From: Deltaproteobacteria bacterium
GTDB taxonomy: Bacteria; Desulfobacterota; DSM-4660; Desulfatiglandales; Desulfatiglandaceae
Length of the DNA stretch: 64,000 nt
Direction of reading: 5' to 3'
NCBI GenBank assembly: GCA_019309145.1
Contig: JAFDGR010000001.1
Span: 1 to 64,000 of the forward strand
The notes under the pieces: model-generated
Seen by the model: the letters and a program-made list of their open reading frames with translations, nothing else
The model's database searches: none
Told to the model about the DNA's origin: nothing
Made by a program: the position numbers and the translations under genes
Part shown: positions 55,332-64,000 of the stretch, in pieces
How the letters are laid out: every line of letters starts with the position of its first letter
How positions within the stretch are numbered: position 1 is the first letter of the stretch

Positions 55332-56438
55332 TCAGTTGTCTTGGCATACTTCACGATGCGCCTCCTGTAATGCTTCTCTGTCTAGGCCTCTCGCATGGGC
55401 GCTGGCGGAGTGGATTGCGGCCTCCTCATCAAGCGTCGGTCGCACAAACCTGAATTGCAGCTGTCCGACCGACCCAATGATGGACAAACTTCTAACCTCA
55501 TCCACAATAAGCTCCTCGATCTGAGCGTATGTCATCCGGGCCTCGTTGATCACCTGCACATACTTGTCGCGCAGATGGCCGGGGCGAACCATTTTGCCGG
55601 TGCCATCATGCACCAAGAGCCGCTTATACCGATTTGCGAGAATGGTGGCGATGACCCTGATATGCCGTGGCGAGGGTAACTCGACAATCCCGAGCTCATA
55701 GAGGTCAGTCGAGCCGGGCGGCCAGAATGTAGCGGTTATCGCAGCCCGTCCTTCCTTGCTATGGTCATAACCATAAGACCTGAGTGAGCCTGCAACGATG
55801 ACCTTCTTGTCCACCTCGCATGGTCGGTCATGACCGCCGATGACAATCAGGTCATAAGAGCCTAGCGGTAGTGAATCCATCCCTATCGAGAATAGTGATG
55901 GTGGGTTGTCTAGCCCTGTTATTCCGAGTGTGCAACACAATATCGCCGGACGATAGCCATCTCGGCGCTGCTCACATTCGGCGAGTAGTTTGCTCCATTT
56001 TACCCGGCTGGGACACCAAGAGATACAGGATAGGTGGACACCGTTAATCAGCTCGGAGAATATGGGCTGCGCTACTTGACAGCCAAAGAACCGATATGTC
56101 CCCAAGTATGCGCTATCGTGTTGGCCCCGCAGCTTCACTATGGGCGTCTGCCCGCCCCGATCGCCGGCGGCGAACATCAGTTTCATATCGAGCGGCGGCA
56201 TCCATTCTAGCGGGGCGCATGACACGCACTTCCGTTGTCTGAACCCATGATAGTCATCGCCAAGTGTAACAACACAACGCGGACGACTGGATACCCGCCT
56301 AATATGGCTGGCTATCTTGTCATAAGCCGCCTTAATGTCTTGCAGCTCTAACGGGATACCGTCCTCGTCAAACGGGGCGGCCATACGGGCGTGCGCCCCA
56401 CCAAAGAAACAGAATGTGGTGCTGTCGTCTAGCGCCAT
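55332..56438 (-). CDS. SbcD/Mre11-like (gp47-like) protein with apparently degenerate metal-binding motifs
   Basis: Motif-order match: GGAHAR, VTLGDDYHGF, VKLRGQHDSA, CCTLGITG, GGHDRPCEV, VIVAGSLRSYGYDHSKEGRA. Confidence 0.6.
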   Translation of the reverse strand: MALDDSTTFCFFGGAHARMAAPFDEDGIPLELQDIKAAYDKIASHIRRVSSRPRCVVTLGDDYHGFRQRKCVSCAPLEWMPPLDMKLMFAAGDRGGQTPIVKLRGQHDSAYLGTYRFFGCQVAQPIFSELINGVHLSCISWCPSRVKWSKLLAECEQRRDGYRPAILCCTLGITGLDNPPSLFSIGMDSLPLGSYDLIVIGGHDRPCEVDKKVIVAGSLRSYGYDHSKEGRAAITATFWPPGSTDLYELGIVELPSPRHIRVIATILANRYKRLLVHDGTGKMVRPGHLRDKYVQVINEARMTYAQIEELIVDEVRSLSIIGSVGQLQFRFVRPTLDEEAAIHSASAHARGLDREALQEAHREVCQDN

Positions 56439-56441
56439 GGC

Positions 56442-56636
56442 TCACCATGGCGCTTTCATAAATGCGACTATACCGACCAGCGCTAGCGCGGCGGCCACAC
56501 CTATGACGCACCCCACGATTGCATGTGCGGCCTTACTCGACCATCGCCTTTGCTCCTGATACCAGAACTGAACGACATGGCCTAACCCGTTGCTGAAATA
56601 AGCGCTGGGTATTGGCATAGGCTCATTTCTATTCAT
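56442..56636 (-). CDS. small membrane protein
   Basis: AAHAIVGCVIGVAAALALVGIVAFM hydrophobic helix. Confidence 0.55.
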   Translation of the reverse strand: MNRNEPMPIPSAYFSNGLGHVVQFWYQEQRRWSSKAAHAIVGCVIGVAAALALVGIVAFMKAPW

Positions 56637-56638
56637 CC

Positions 56639-57550
56639 TTATCCCTCCTGTTGATGCAGCCAAGTAGTTGGCGGCGGGTTGATCATCCTCTCTCTATATT
56701 TCTTTATGACGGCAACAGCCGGTGGTGGTAGTCTAGGGATCGCCAGCGCCCGCTCTCGCACCTCATCTTCTAAGACTGGTTCAAAGCGCTCATCCTCATC
56801 AATGTTGACCAGCCGGTTCCGAAACCATTCTTGGGCATAGAGCCTATCCCAGTCGTAAGGTGTGCTTTCCTTAAACCGGCCTAACGGCAACGATTGAATG
56901 TTCCATGTGAGCCGGCGGCCTAGCTTCACAACCGACAGGACACGAGCATATTCGGGGTCGAAAATGTTACGTTTAGGGTTGATATGGTCAAGCACCTCAC
57001 CGTAACTGTTCTGGCACATATACCCGTCTAGCACATCGTTCTCAAACGAGCGGGCGGAGTTTGCTGTGAACAGCTGTGGGATGAGCTGATAATCGGACGG
57101 CAGATGGCGGTCGTGCTGGATACCGCGCACCATGTCATGAGAGCTGATTAGACAGACGTTGAACATCACTGCGCCGCGTGCCGTGATATACTGCCTGTTC
57201 AACGCAGCCTGAAGCTGACGTCGGTCTGCCCGTTCCTCTAAAGTAGCCCGGCCAGCCTGCATATCTACGGTGAGCTGGTTTAACAATTGAAGGGCCGGTT
57301 CATATTCGTCGCAATAACAGGGGCCTACTTTATGCTTCTTAGGGCAGGCAAACAGCCATGTCCGCATCTGCTTATCGACAAGCCGGTGGAGGTAGGCCAC
57401 TCTATATCCGATGGAGCCAACGTCGGGTCTATATGCCCAATGGACGGGCAACAGCCGGTAGCTGAAGCCTTGTATTATCCTAATCTTCCGGGGCACGCCG
57501 GCTGTGATCAACTTGGGGTCAACGACCGGTAGCTGTGCGGGCTTATTCAT
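56639..57550 (-). CDS. conserved-looking phage protein, unknown function
   Basis: 303-aa ORF between RuvC-like and SbcD-like genes; CPKKHKVGPCYCDEY. Confidence 0.6.
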   Translation of the reverse strand: MNKPAQLPVVDPKLITAGVPRKIRIIQGFSYRLLPVHWAYRPDVGSIGYRVAYLHRLVDKQMRTWLFACPKKHKVGPCYCDEYEPALQLLNQLTVDMQAGRATLEERADRRQLQAALNRQYITARGAVMFNVCLISSHDMVRGIQHDRHLPSDYQLIPQLFTANSARSFENDVLDGYMCQNSYGEVLDHINPKRNIFDPEYARVLSVVKLGRRLTWNIQSLPLGRFKESTPYDWDRLYAQEWFRNRLVNIDEDERFEPVLEDEVRERALAIPRLPPPAVAVIKKYRERMINPPPTTWLHQQEG

Positions 57551-58109
57551 ATATCCTCACCGCTGCCAGCGCATGTAAGGCAAGACCGGTCGCGTCGGAA
57601 TACCCGCTCTTGGTATAGCTATACCGCTGCTGGAACTCTGGGCACGTCGGAAACCGCGCTCTGACGGTAGCCCAGACGTCGGGCTTCACGTCCGTCGATT
57701 TGCGCTTCATGTTGCGTAGCTTCTCGTTCTTGTCTTTACGCTGAGACCAGTTGGCAACGCCGATTGAAGAGCGCCATACCTCTGGTTTGACCACCAAGTG
57801 TGGGATGTCGAGATATGTGAGCGCTGCCCACCACAGTAACCAGCTGGCAGTCTGGGTGCGCATCGTCTTAGGGCTGCCGATTATCCCGGCGATTGGTGGT
57901 TCCTCAAGCGCGACCATATCAATCGGCTCCCGAGATCCGAGCAGCTGTAAGAGTTTAACCATACCTTTGAAGTCGAACTTAAATGGCCCGGCTGCCCTCG
58001 TCAGCGGAATGTCCTCAAACCGAAGACAATGGTTGTTGTTCCTGTATTCAAGGACGGCTATGCGCCCGTCCTTACTACCTGGGTCAATGCCTACTACGAG
58101 CATGGTCAT
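57543..58109 (-). CDS. RuvC-like Holliday junction resolvase
   Basis: MLVVGIDPGSKDGRIAVLEY, VALEEPPI, SDATGLALHALAAVR. Confidence 0.8.
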   Translation of the reverse strand: MTMLVVGIDPGSKDGRIAVLEYRNNNHCLRFEDIPLTRAAGPFKFDFKGMVKLLQLLGSREPIDMVALEEPPIAGIIGSPKTMRTQTASWLLWWAALTYLDIPHLVVKPEVWRSSIGVANWSQRKDKNEKLRNMKRKSTDVKPDVWATVRARFPTCPEFQQRYSYTKSGYSDATGLALHALAAVRIYE

Positions 58110-58128
58110 CTCCTTCCAACTAGTATTT

Positions 58129-58261
58129 AGCGGGAGTGCCGGGACTTGAACCCGGCTGCGGAGGTGATGGTTATGACTCTTGTACACGTGCTATAAGCAT
58201 CATATCGTCCATCAAGTCTCTCCAACTGACTGACTACCAGCGCTCCGTCTATACTCCCGCT
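58129..58261 (-). tRNA. tRNA-like element with non-canonical long central region (possible pseudo-tRNA or intron-containing)
   Basis: 9-bp terminal helix AGCGGGAGT/ACTCCCGCT and T-arm CCGGG-TTCAAGT-CCCGG at the proper distance from the 3' end; D-like and anticodon-like arms ambiguous. Confidence 0.45.
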
Positions 58262-58429
58262 CATTTTGTCGCATTTGCCGTAATCGTGAATTGATACGTG
58301 CCCAACAATCCTCGCAAACGAAATGACCCCAGAGGATTACACCACGCCTACTTTGACACCATTCGCCAAGCGAGCATGACTCTGGGCTGTTACTTACTAT
58401 CTTCATGTTGTTAGTCCCTTCGTCTTCTC

Positions 58430-58666
58430 CTACTCTTTGCTTATACGGCCATATTTAACAAGTAGTCTGATACAGGCCTTACATGTGATTGGTTTCTTAA
58501 CTCGTGTGAATCGCTGAGGCCGTCCACATAATGTTTCATAATCGCCATCACAGTATGACTTAACGTGAACTTTGCCATGCGGCAATCGCTGTGCTCCGTA
58601 AGCCTTCCATTGAGGATTAATCTGCGAAATCTCTATGCTGGTCGGCATATCTTTTTTCTGGGTCAT
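58430..58666 (-). CDS. small hypothetical protein
   Basis: ORF with KVHVKSYCDGDYETLCGRPQRFTRVKKPITCKACIRLLVKYG. Confidence 0.55.
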   Translation of the reverse strand: MTQKKDMPTSIEISQINPQWKAYGAQRLPHGKVHVKSYCDGDYETLCGRPQRFTRVKKPITCKACIRLLVKYGRISKE

Positions 58667-58922
58667 CGTCTTCTCCTATTCTTTACGAGGGGCAAGGCAC
58701 ACCGGCGGCGTAGAGATGTGTTATTCGCCAGTGGCACACAGCCTTGCCCCTCATCGTTTGCTGCCAATCCCAAGCTCTCGACGCTTGAACTGCAGGAGCT
58801 GTGTGGCGTACTTGATTTGGGTCTTATCATCGTCTCTATAAACTGCGGCTAAGCATTTCTTGTGTGCCCGGCGCACACGCCATGTATAGTATCTACGTAT
58901 CAGTGGGTTCATAATTTTGTCC

Positions 58923-60305
58923 TCATTTTACCCAGTCTGGCACATCTACTTCGTCCTCTACTTCGTCATCTACTTCGTCATCATCGCTTTTCGGCACAGC
59001 GTCCTTAAACGTGGCGCTCGACCCGTTAAATATCAGGTCGAAGGTGCCTAGCGGGCCGTTCTTATGTTTAGCCACAGTCCCTTTAATCCTTATGTTACGA
59101 TGAAGGTGTGTCCGCTTTTGTGGGTTGTGTAAGAATATCACCTTATCAGCGGCTTGTTCAATTTCCCCGGATTCACGGAGGTCCGACAAACCAGGAGTCT
59201 TGAGGCTAATCCCTTTCTCTGACCGTCTCAACTGGGACAGCGCTATGACAGTAATGTCTAACTCGCTCGCTATCTCTTTGAGTCGGCGGGCGATCTCAGC
59301 AACGTCCTGCTGTCTATTCTCAGCCGTCTTCTTAGGGGCCTTAATCAACTGGAGGTAGTCAACAATGAGCACGCTGATATTATGCCGCTGCTTGATTACC
59401 TTAGCCCGCGAGAAGAGCTGTTGTATCCGCAAGGAAGCTGGTGAACCGATGTAGATCGGGAGTGCTTCAAGACTTTCCTTTATGCGATGCACAGCAGCCC
59501 TACGGTCTTCATTGAGTAGCCCGCGATGTAGGTTATGGAGTGATACACCTGCCTTCGCTGCTATGAGCCTATGCGTGATTGCAGACTTGGACATCTCTAA
59601 CGAGAAGTCGAGGACACCATATCCGGCAGTTGCGACATGGCGGGCAATATCCAGCGAGATGGTCGTCTTGCCGACTGATGTTCGCGCCCCTATGATCACT
59701 AATTCGCCGGCGTGTAGCCCGCCTATTATCTTATCCAGCTCGTTGAAGCCCGTCGGTACACCGGGCACTATCTGGTCACCAGCTGCTATCGCGTCCATCT
59801 CGGCCACGCTACTCTGCACCAAATCACGTAGATCGCTGATAGTACTCTTGGCTGATACGTCGATAAGGTCAGAAACGCACCGCTGCGCATACTCTACCTG
59901 CCCGTCGGCTTCGCCAGCCTCGTCATAACACCGGTCCATGACTCGGCTGCACACAGAAATTAGCCGCCGAAGTAGATACTTGTCCTTGACAATACCGGCG
60001 TAGTGTGTGATGTTCGTTATGGCCGAAACCTCTGTGAGTAATTTGGAGATATAGGCCATCCCCCCAACCTTGTCGACGTGTTTGCGCTTTTTGAGCTCAT
60101 CCCCCAATAGAATGAAATCGACCGGGATGTTTTGCTCGTGAAGCGCTATCACTGCCCTGTAAATCAATCGATGTGCAGAAAAATCAAATGCCTCAGGCGG
60201 CAAGATACTTGCAACCGTATCGATATAGGTGTTGTCGATAAGCAGACCACCTAAGACTATCCGCTCGGCCTCGCGGTTATGAGGTGGGACGTTAATGGTC
60301 ATCAA
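58923..60305 (-). CDS. dnaB: replicative DNA helicase
   Basis: N-terminal PPHNREAERIVLGGLLID, Walker A ARTSVGKTT, LIVDYLQLI, ALSQLRRSEK, DLRESGEIEQAADKVIFL. Confidence 0.95.
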   Translation of the reverse strand: MMTINVPPHNREAERIVLGGLLIDNTYIDTVASILPPEAFDFSAHRLIYRAVIALHEQNIPVDFILLGDELKKRKHVDKVGGMAYISKLLTEVSAITNITHYAGIVKDKYLLRRLISVCSRVMDRCYDEAGEADGQVEYAQRCVSDLIDVSAKSTISDLRDLVQSSVAEMDAIAAGDQIVPGVPTGFNELDKIIGGLHAGELVIIGARTSVGKTTISLDIARHVATAGYGVLDFSLEMSKSAITHRLIAAKAGVSLHNLHRGLLNEDRRAAVHRIKESLEALPIYIGSPASLRIQQLFSRAKVIKQRHNISVLIVDYLQLIKAPKKTAENRQQDVAEIARRLKEIASELDITVIALSQLRRSEKGISLKTPGLSDLRESGEIEQAADKVIFLHNPQKRTHLHRNIRIKGTVAKHKNGPLGTFDLIFNGSSATFKDAVPKSDDDEVDDEVEDEVDVPDWVK

Positions 60306-61183
60306 TCTATTCCGTAGATGTCAAGTGTGTCCTTCAATCCAAGTAGCAGTTTGGACTTCAGAAAGTTGTTGGTCTCAAAACGTGTAGTAGTCTCACGGGC
60401 AGCCATCGCCATTGTGCAGACAAGCAGCTCATGATCGCAGATAGGGAGCTTCTGCCATTTGTAGGTCAACTGCTTGCCGTCGGCGAGCGCCACAAGTTCG
60501 ATGATGATGTTGCGGAGGGCGCTGGTATCACTCATCGTGCCATTATCCTTGAAGGCCTGGCGCTTAGTTGGGGCAAGAGCACAGGCAAAATACTCGATGA
60601 GGTATTTCAACTCTTTCTTCTCAAACCGTTTTAGGAACTTACGTGCAAGCTCTTGGGCGGTTACACCAGACTCACATTGTCCCTGCACTCCACTTTTGGT
60701 GGAGTTGGTGGGGACAGAGGTACTTCTTTTATCTTTCTTCTGTACAGACTCTTTAGAGTCTTCTATATCTATATCTATATCTGTCGCGCCGATTTTGCGC
60801 CGATTTTGTCCCAATTTAGATGAGCCTAATCCATCATCCCTTACTCTTAGATTAGCGTTCCTTTGCTGCTTCGCAAAGTCTGGGAAGCCCCACGCGCCGT
60901 TCTCATCTTGACACATAAGCCCTTTTTTTGCAAGCACATCGAGTACTTTTTGCGTTGCTTTTACATTGCGTCTGCGAGTCATATTGCATATCTCTTGCAA
61001 TGTCGCCGGCTGATCATGTTCGTATAGAAAGCCCCGGCGGATGCTCGGTTGGGTGAGAGATGCCCAATCATAGAGCCGTCGATAGAAGCCTTCTTGAGAA
61101 AGAGATAAAGAGAGCCACCTTAACGACGTGAGTGCTTTTGCTGGATGCCATTTATACCACGAGTATTCATTCGGCGACGGCAT
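60302..61183 (-). CDS. replication initiator/DnaD-like protein
   Basis: YSWYKWHPAKALTSLRWLSLSLSQEGFYRRLYDWA ... immediately upstream of dnaB. Confidence 0.65.
   Translation of the reverse strand: MPSPNEYSWYKWHPAKALTSLRWLSLSLSQEGFYRRLYDWASLTQPSIRRGFLYEHDQPATLQEICNMTRRRNVKATQKVLDVLAKKGLMCQDENGAWGFPDFAKQQRNANLRVRDDGLGSSKLGQNRRKIGATDIDIDIEDSKESVQKKDKRSTSVPTNSTKSGVQGQCESGVTAQELARKFLKRFEKKELKYLIEYFACALAPTKRQAFKDNGTMSDTSALRNIIIELVALADGKQLTYKWQKLPICDHELLVCTMAMAARETTTRFETNNFLKSKLLLGLKDTLDIYGID
60687..60807. repeat. cluster of inverted repeats, hexamer tandem repeats and 11-mer repeats (origin candidate)
   Basis: ACTCCAC-TTTTG-GTGGAGT (60687-60705); AGACTCT-TT-AGAGTCT (60746-60761); TATATC repeats ~60762-60781; GCGCCGATTTT x2 ~60785-60806. 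Confidence 0.7.
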
Positions 61184-61448
61184 CTTCGGCTTCCTTGTTG
61201 CCGCCTTTAAGTGTGATAGAGCCGGCAGGTATTGATGCAGCAAGGCCGCAGTCAGGGCAGGGAAGGCATAGTTTGCCAGTTGGCATAAAGCCAAGAGTGA
61301 TAATCTTCCATGTTCTCATGGTGATCTCCTGGAGGGGAATACGGGGCCGCGGGCTGCAATGCCTAAACCAACGGAGTTGGGAGGAAACCTTTGGCCCCGG
61401 AATTGTTTTACGGAAGTTCTTAATTTAAGCATTGCAAATCCACTGTTA

Positions 61449-61619
61449 TCATACCCCGTTATCGGATGTCAAGCGGTAATCTTCTACCGCTTTATCTGGC
61501 CGCGCCGTTCGAGCCGGCCTATCTCGCGTTTCGCCGTCATAATCCTTGCCGTCCGGAGTCTCCATTGCGGAGGCCGCTACCCCTCCGCTTTCTCTAGCAG
61601 TCGTATCCTTGTATATCAT
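61449..61619 (-). CDS. small hypothetical protein
   Basis: ORF restarted at MIYKDTTARESGG. Confidence 0.4.
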   Translation of the reverse strand: MIYKDTTARESGGVAASAMETPDGKDYDGETRDRPARTARPDKAVEDYRLTSDNGV

Positions 61620-61636
61620 CGTGGTCTCTTTCTCAG

Positions 61637-61936
61637 TTACTTCGCCTGGCGCTTGCGATAATGCTCCACAACAACATCGCGCCAGCCGCGCGCCGCCCTG
61701 AAGCGCATGGAGCACGAGGCCGGTATCCGCGTCCGTTCGCGGGTATAGACGTTATAGCCCTTGCGGGTGCGGATGTTGGACAGATAGAACCGCCCAACAC
61801 CTCTGATTGTGATATTATGTCCAGCCTTCAACTGCTCTTGGATATGCCCAAAGACAGCCTCTATGGCTAGTTTCGCCTGTGGCTGTGTGATAGCGGCCTC
61901 TGTTGCGACGTATCTGACTATTGGTAATGCTGACAT
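61637..61936 (-). CDS. HU/IHF-like DNA-binding protein
   Basis: ITQPQAKLAIEAVFGHIQEQLKAGHNITIRGVGRFYLSNIRTRKGYNVYTRERTRIPASCSMRFRAARGWRD. Confidence 0.8.
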   Translation of the reverse strand: MSALPIVRYVATEAAITQPQAKLAIEAVFGHIQEQLKAGHNITIRGVGRFYLSNIRTRKGYNVYTRERTRIPASCSMRFRAARGWRDVVVEHYRKRQAK

Positions 61937-62271
61937 GTTAATGTCCCTTTCGCTTATATTCCAGCCATGTAATCAGCCCCACCATACACATGAGAATTAC
62001 CGTTACAGCTATTATACCGTTCATACTGATGTGTCGCTCACGATTTCTCTCCTTTTGGTTTGGGTTTCTGTGGGATGGTGGTGCTATCGCCCTTATGCCA
62101 CCAGCCCGTCGCACAGCCACATTTGCCGCAGACGGCTTTGTCGCTGGACAAGAACTCCTTGGTGGTCATGCCAACCGGAATAGAGAACGGCTGCCTCCGG
62201 GTCTGAAAGCAACTTGAAATCGTATTTGCCCGCGCCGTTCACCGCGACGCCGAACCGTTTTGGCAGCCGCG

Positions 62272-62526
62272 TCAAGCCCCGCATCTTCGTTGCTCCTCTC
62301 TTGGGTGCATGAAATTGTCAACTATGGCGTGATACGTCCCGGCCTCTTTGGCCGCGACCTCTTCGTCTGGGTCGGCAAACGGCCAGCCCGCAGCACACAA
62401 TTCCTCGTCAAACCGGAATGTGCATTCCGGGCAATCCTCATCGCAGTATAACGGCGGCTCCGGGCCAGGGCAGGCGTCAAAGCCTATCAGATAGCCATAC
62501 TGCTCATCGCCTACTCTACTGGGCAT
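62272..62526 (-). CDS. small Cys/acidic protein
   Basis: CPGPEPPLYCDEDCPECTFRFDEELCAAGWPFADPDEEVAAKEAG. Confidence 0.5.
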   Translation of the reverse strand: MPSRVGDEQYGYLIGFDACPGPEPPLYCDEDCPECTFRFDEELCAAGWPFADPDEEVAAKEAGTYHAIVDNFMHPREEQRRCGA

Positions 62527-62546
62527 CCTCCCTCCTTACTTATTAG

Positions 62547-62825
62547 TTAGCTGTCGGTGGTAATGAGGCATACCGTCTCTATGATGTCTATCCCAATCGG
62601 TTGCCCGTCCCAGCCCGCAAAGAACAAGAGCCAGATGCTGCGCCCGTTCGCGGCTTGTCCGAAATAGGCGCGGCCCATGTAGCTACGCCTGCTAGCTAAT
62701 AGCGAGAACTCAATGTCAACGGCAGCCCGCAGGCTTGAGTCAACACCGGTATACGGCAAACCAGGATAATGATGTGCTAGATTCTCCTCAAGTTGGGTCA
62801 ACAGGTTGTCAACAATAGCTGTCAT
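62547..62825 (-). CDS. hypothetical protein
   Basis: ORF with TAATAGATTCCTCCG-type RBS region upstream. Confidence 0.5.
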   Translation of the reverse strand: MTAIVDNLLTQLEENLAHHYPGLPYTGVDSSLRAAVDIEFSLLASRRSYMGRAYFGQAANGRSIWLLFFAGWDGQPIGIDIIETVCLITTDS

Positions 62826-63181
62826 AATAGATTCCTCCGTTAAGGTTGTTTAACTGCTTGGGATGTTACTACTATAGCGTGGCGGGCCATGCAAGAGGAG
62901 ACAAACACAGCCCGCCGAAATGCCCAGCATGCGCCAGGCGGTATGATACCTACTATTTGAAACGAGGCGGCCTGCCCTTCGTCAGACCGCCAGAAGTGTT
63001 CATGGAACTGCTAATGAACGCAAACAAACAGCCGAAGAGCGATGTGAACAGCACCGTTAGGATGCCGGTGGGGCGACTCATATCTCTCCCTTCTTTGTCA
63101 TTCGCGCCATTACATTACTATACATTATTACCCGGCCCCTCAAGCCGGTTGCATATTGGCCGCCCAACTGTATTCCCCGCT

Positions 63182-63481
63182 TCATAGCGGCCCCCAATGT
63201 TCTGGCAGTTCTATGGTTAGCAATCGGCCTTCTCTGTGCACCATGCCACGCCCGTGCTCAATCGCGTCTATTGCCGCAACGCTCAAATGGCCATTCCACT
63301 GCTCCAGCATTTCTATGGCACATGCGATACACGTGTTGTAATCCATCCGGCCATATAACGAGTGCCCAATAGCAGTGCCTCGTGATACGTGGGCAGTAGG
63401 GCATTTACAATTACGCCCTGCCGTTGCTAACGTGGAAATTGCGTCATCAAGACATGCGTTCTTTTGTGCTGTCATCCTCAT
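63182..63481 (-). CDS. hypothetical protein
   Basis: ORF restarted at MRMTAQKNACLDDAISTL. Confidence 0.45.
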   Translation of the reverse strand: MRMTAQKNACLDDAISTLATAGRNCKCPTAHVSRGTAIGHSLYGRMDYNTCIACAIEMLEQWNGHLSVAAIDAIEHGRGMVHREGRLLTIELPEHWGPL

Positions 63482-63583
63482 AGTCTGTCTCCTCTCATTG
63501 TGAATAAAGCAGCATGATCGCCGCACAGATGAGGAGCGCCCAAACCACGAGCGCCCCAAGATAGTCCGAGCGGGCTTGTGGGG

Positions 63584-63817
63584 TCACGGCGCTGTCTCCA
63601 TTAGCCCGGCAACAAACCCGTTGAGAAATATCCGGGCCTCACGGATGCTGCTTGCCGTGAATAATGACTCTGACCCAACTCGTGTGGCCAACATAGCCTT
63701 GTGGCATAACCTATATTGCCGCCTATGTGTGAGCGGGTGTTCACTAATCCATACCTTGAGACCTATATCGTCCGCGCTAGCACAGAGCTTCGCTAAGCTG
63801 TCTCTAACCTGACTCAT
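63584..63817 (-). CDS. hypothetical protein
   Basis: ORF MSQVRDSLAKLCASADDIGLKVWISEHPLTHRRQYRLCHKAM. Confidence 0.5.
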   Translation of the reverse strand: MSQVRDSLAKLCASADDIGLKVWISEHPLTHRRQYRLCHKAMLATRVGSESLFTASSIREARIFLNGFVAGLMETAP

Positions 63818-64000
63818 ACCCTCGCTCCTCTCGTCAATTCCCTTGCCTGTCGCAACGCCTCAGCCCAGTCCATACCGGACCGCTCCAACAGTCCTGCTAT
63901 GCTGCTTGCCGCCACATCAGTCGACGGGCAGCATGTTTCTCTGATATACTGTTCGACCGCAAGCCGCACCTCATTCGCACGGTTGTGCGCCAACAGGTGG

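Noticed and set aside
58110-58187. N-terminal extension of the RuvC-like ORF (MYKSHNHHLRSRVQVPALPLNTSWKE)
   Set aside because: Overlaps the tRNA-like element; MTMLVVGIDPG at 58109 is the expected start.
61330-61400. CGGGGCC...GGCCCCG hairpin as a terminator
   Set aside because: Arms are ~45 nt apart with no U-tract seen; too weak to call.
1-64000. CRISPR array, rRNA, integrase or transposase
   Set aside because: No regularly spaced repeat array, rRNA-like segment or integrase/transposase motif recognised by eye; absence is not proven.

Overview
This window reads as most or all of a tailed (siphovirus-like) phage genome in three blocks. Block 1 is a minus-strand block (~1-6.2 kb) with SSB, an ATP-grasp-like protein, and a DNA methyltransferase that is split and interrupted by an HNH endonuclease. 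Block 2 is a plus-strand late/structural operon (~6.4-40.0 kb) with portal, scaffold/protease-like protein, capsid, TerL, tape measure, tail proteins, a methyltransferase, a phosphoesterase, a glycosyltransferase, fibre-like proteins and an M15 endolysin. Block 3 is a minus-strand early/replication block (~40.0-63.8 kb) with a tandem GroES-like protein, SMC-like and SbcD-like proteins, two more methyltransferases, many small Zn-finger and paralogous ORFs, Sak4-like ATPase, RecB-like exonuclease, RuvC-like protein, DnaB helicase, an initiator-like protein and HU. No integrase, CRISPR array or rRNA was recognised. The items most worth following up are: (1) a two-domain Cpn10/GroES-like protein with no GroEL in the window; (2) an SbcD/Mre11-like protein whose metal-binding motifs look degraded, alongside a small SMC-like ATPase; (3) the methyltransferase split by an HNH gene through TAATG junctions, plus a separate 7-nt insertion beside its catalytic TSPPYW motif; (4) a tRNA-like element with a perfect terminal helix and T-arm but a very long central region; (5) a mosaic array of small paralogous ORFs sharing N-, mid- and C-terminal modules; (6) an iteron/inverted-repeat cluster inside the initiator-like gene that could be an origin. 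All family calls come from reading motifs by eye; no searches were run.
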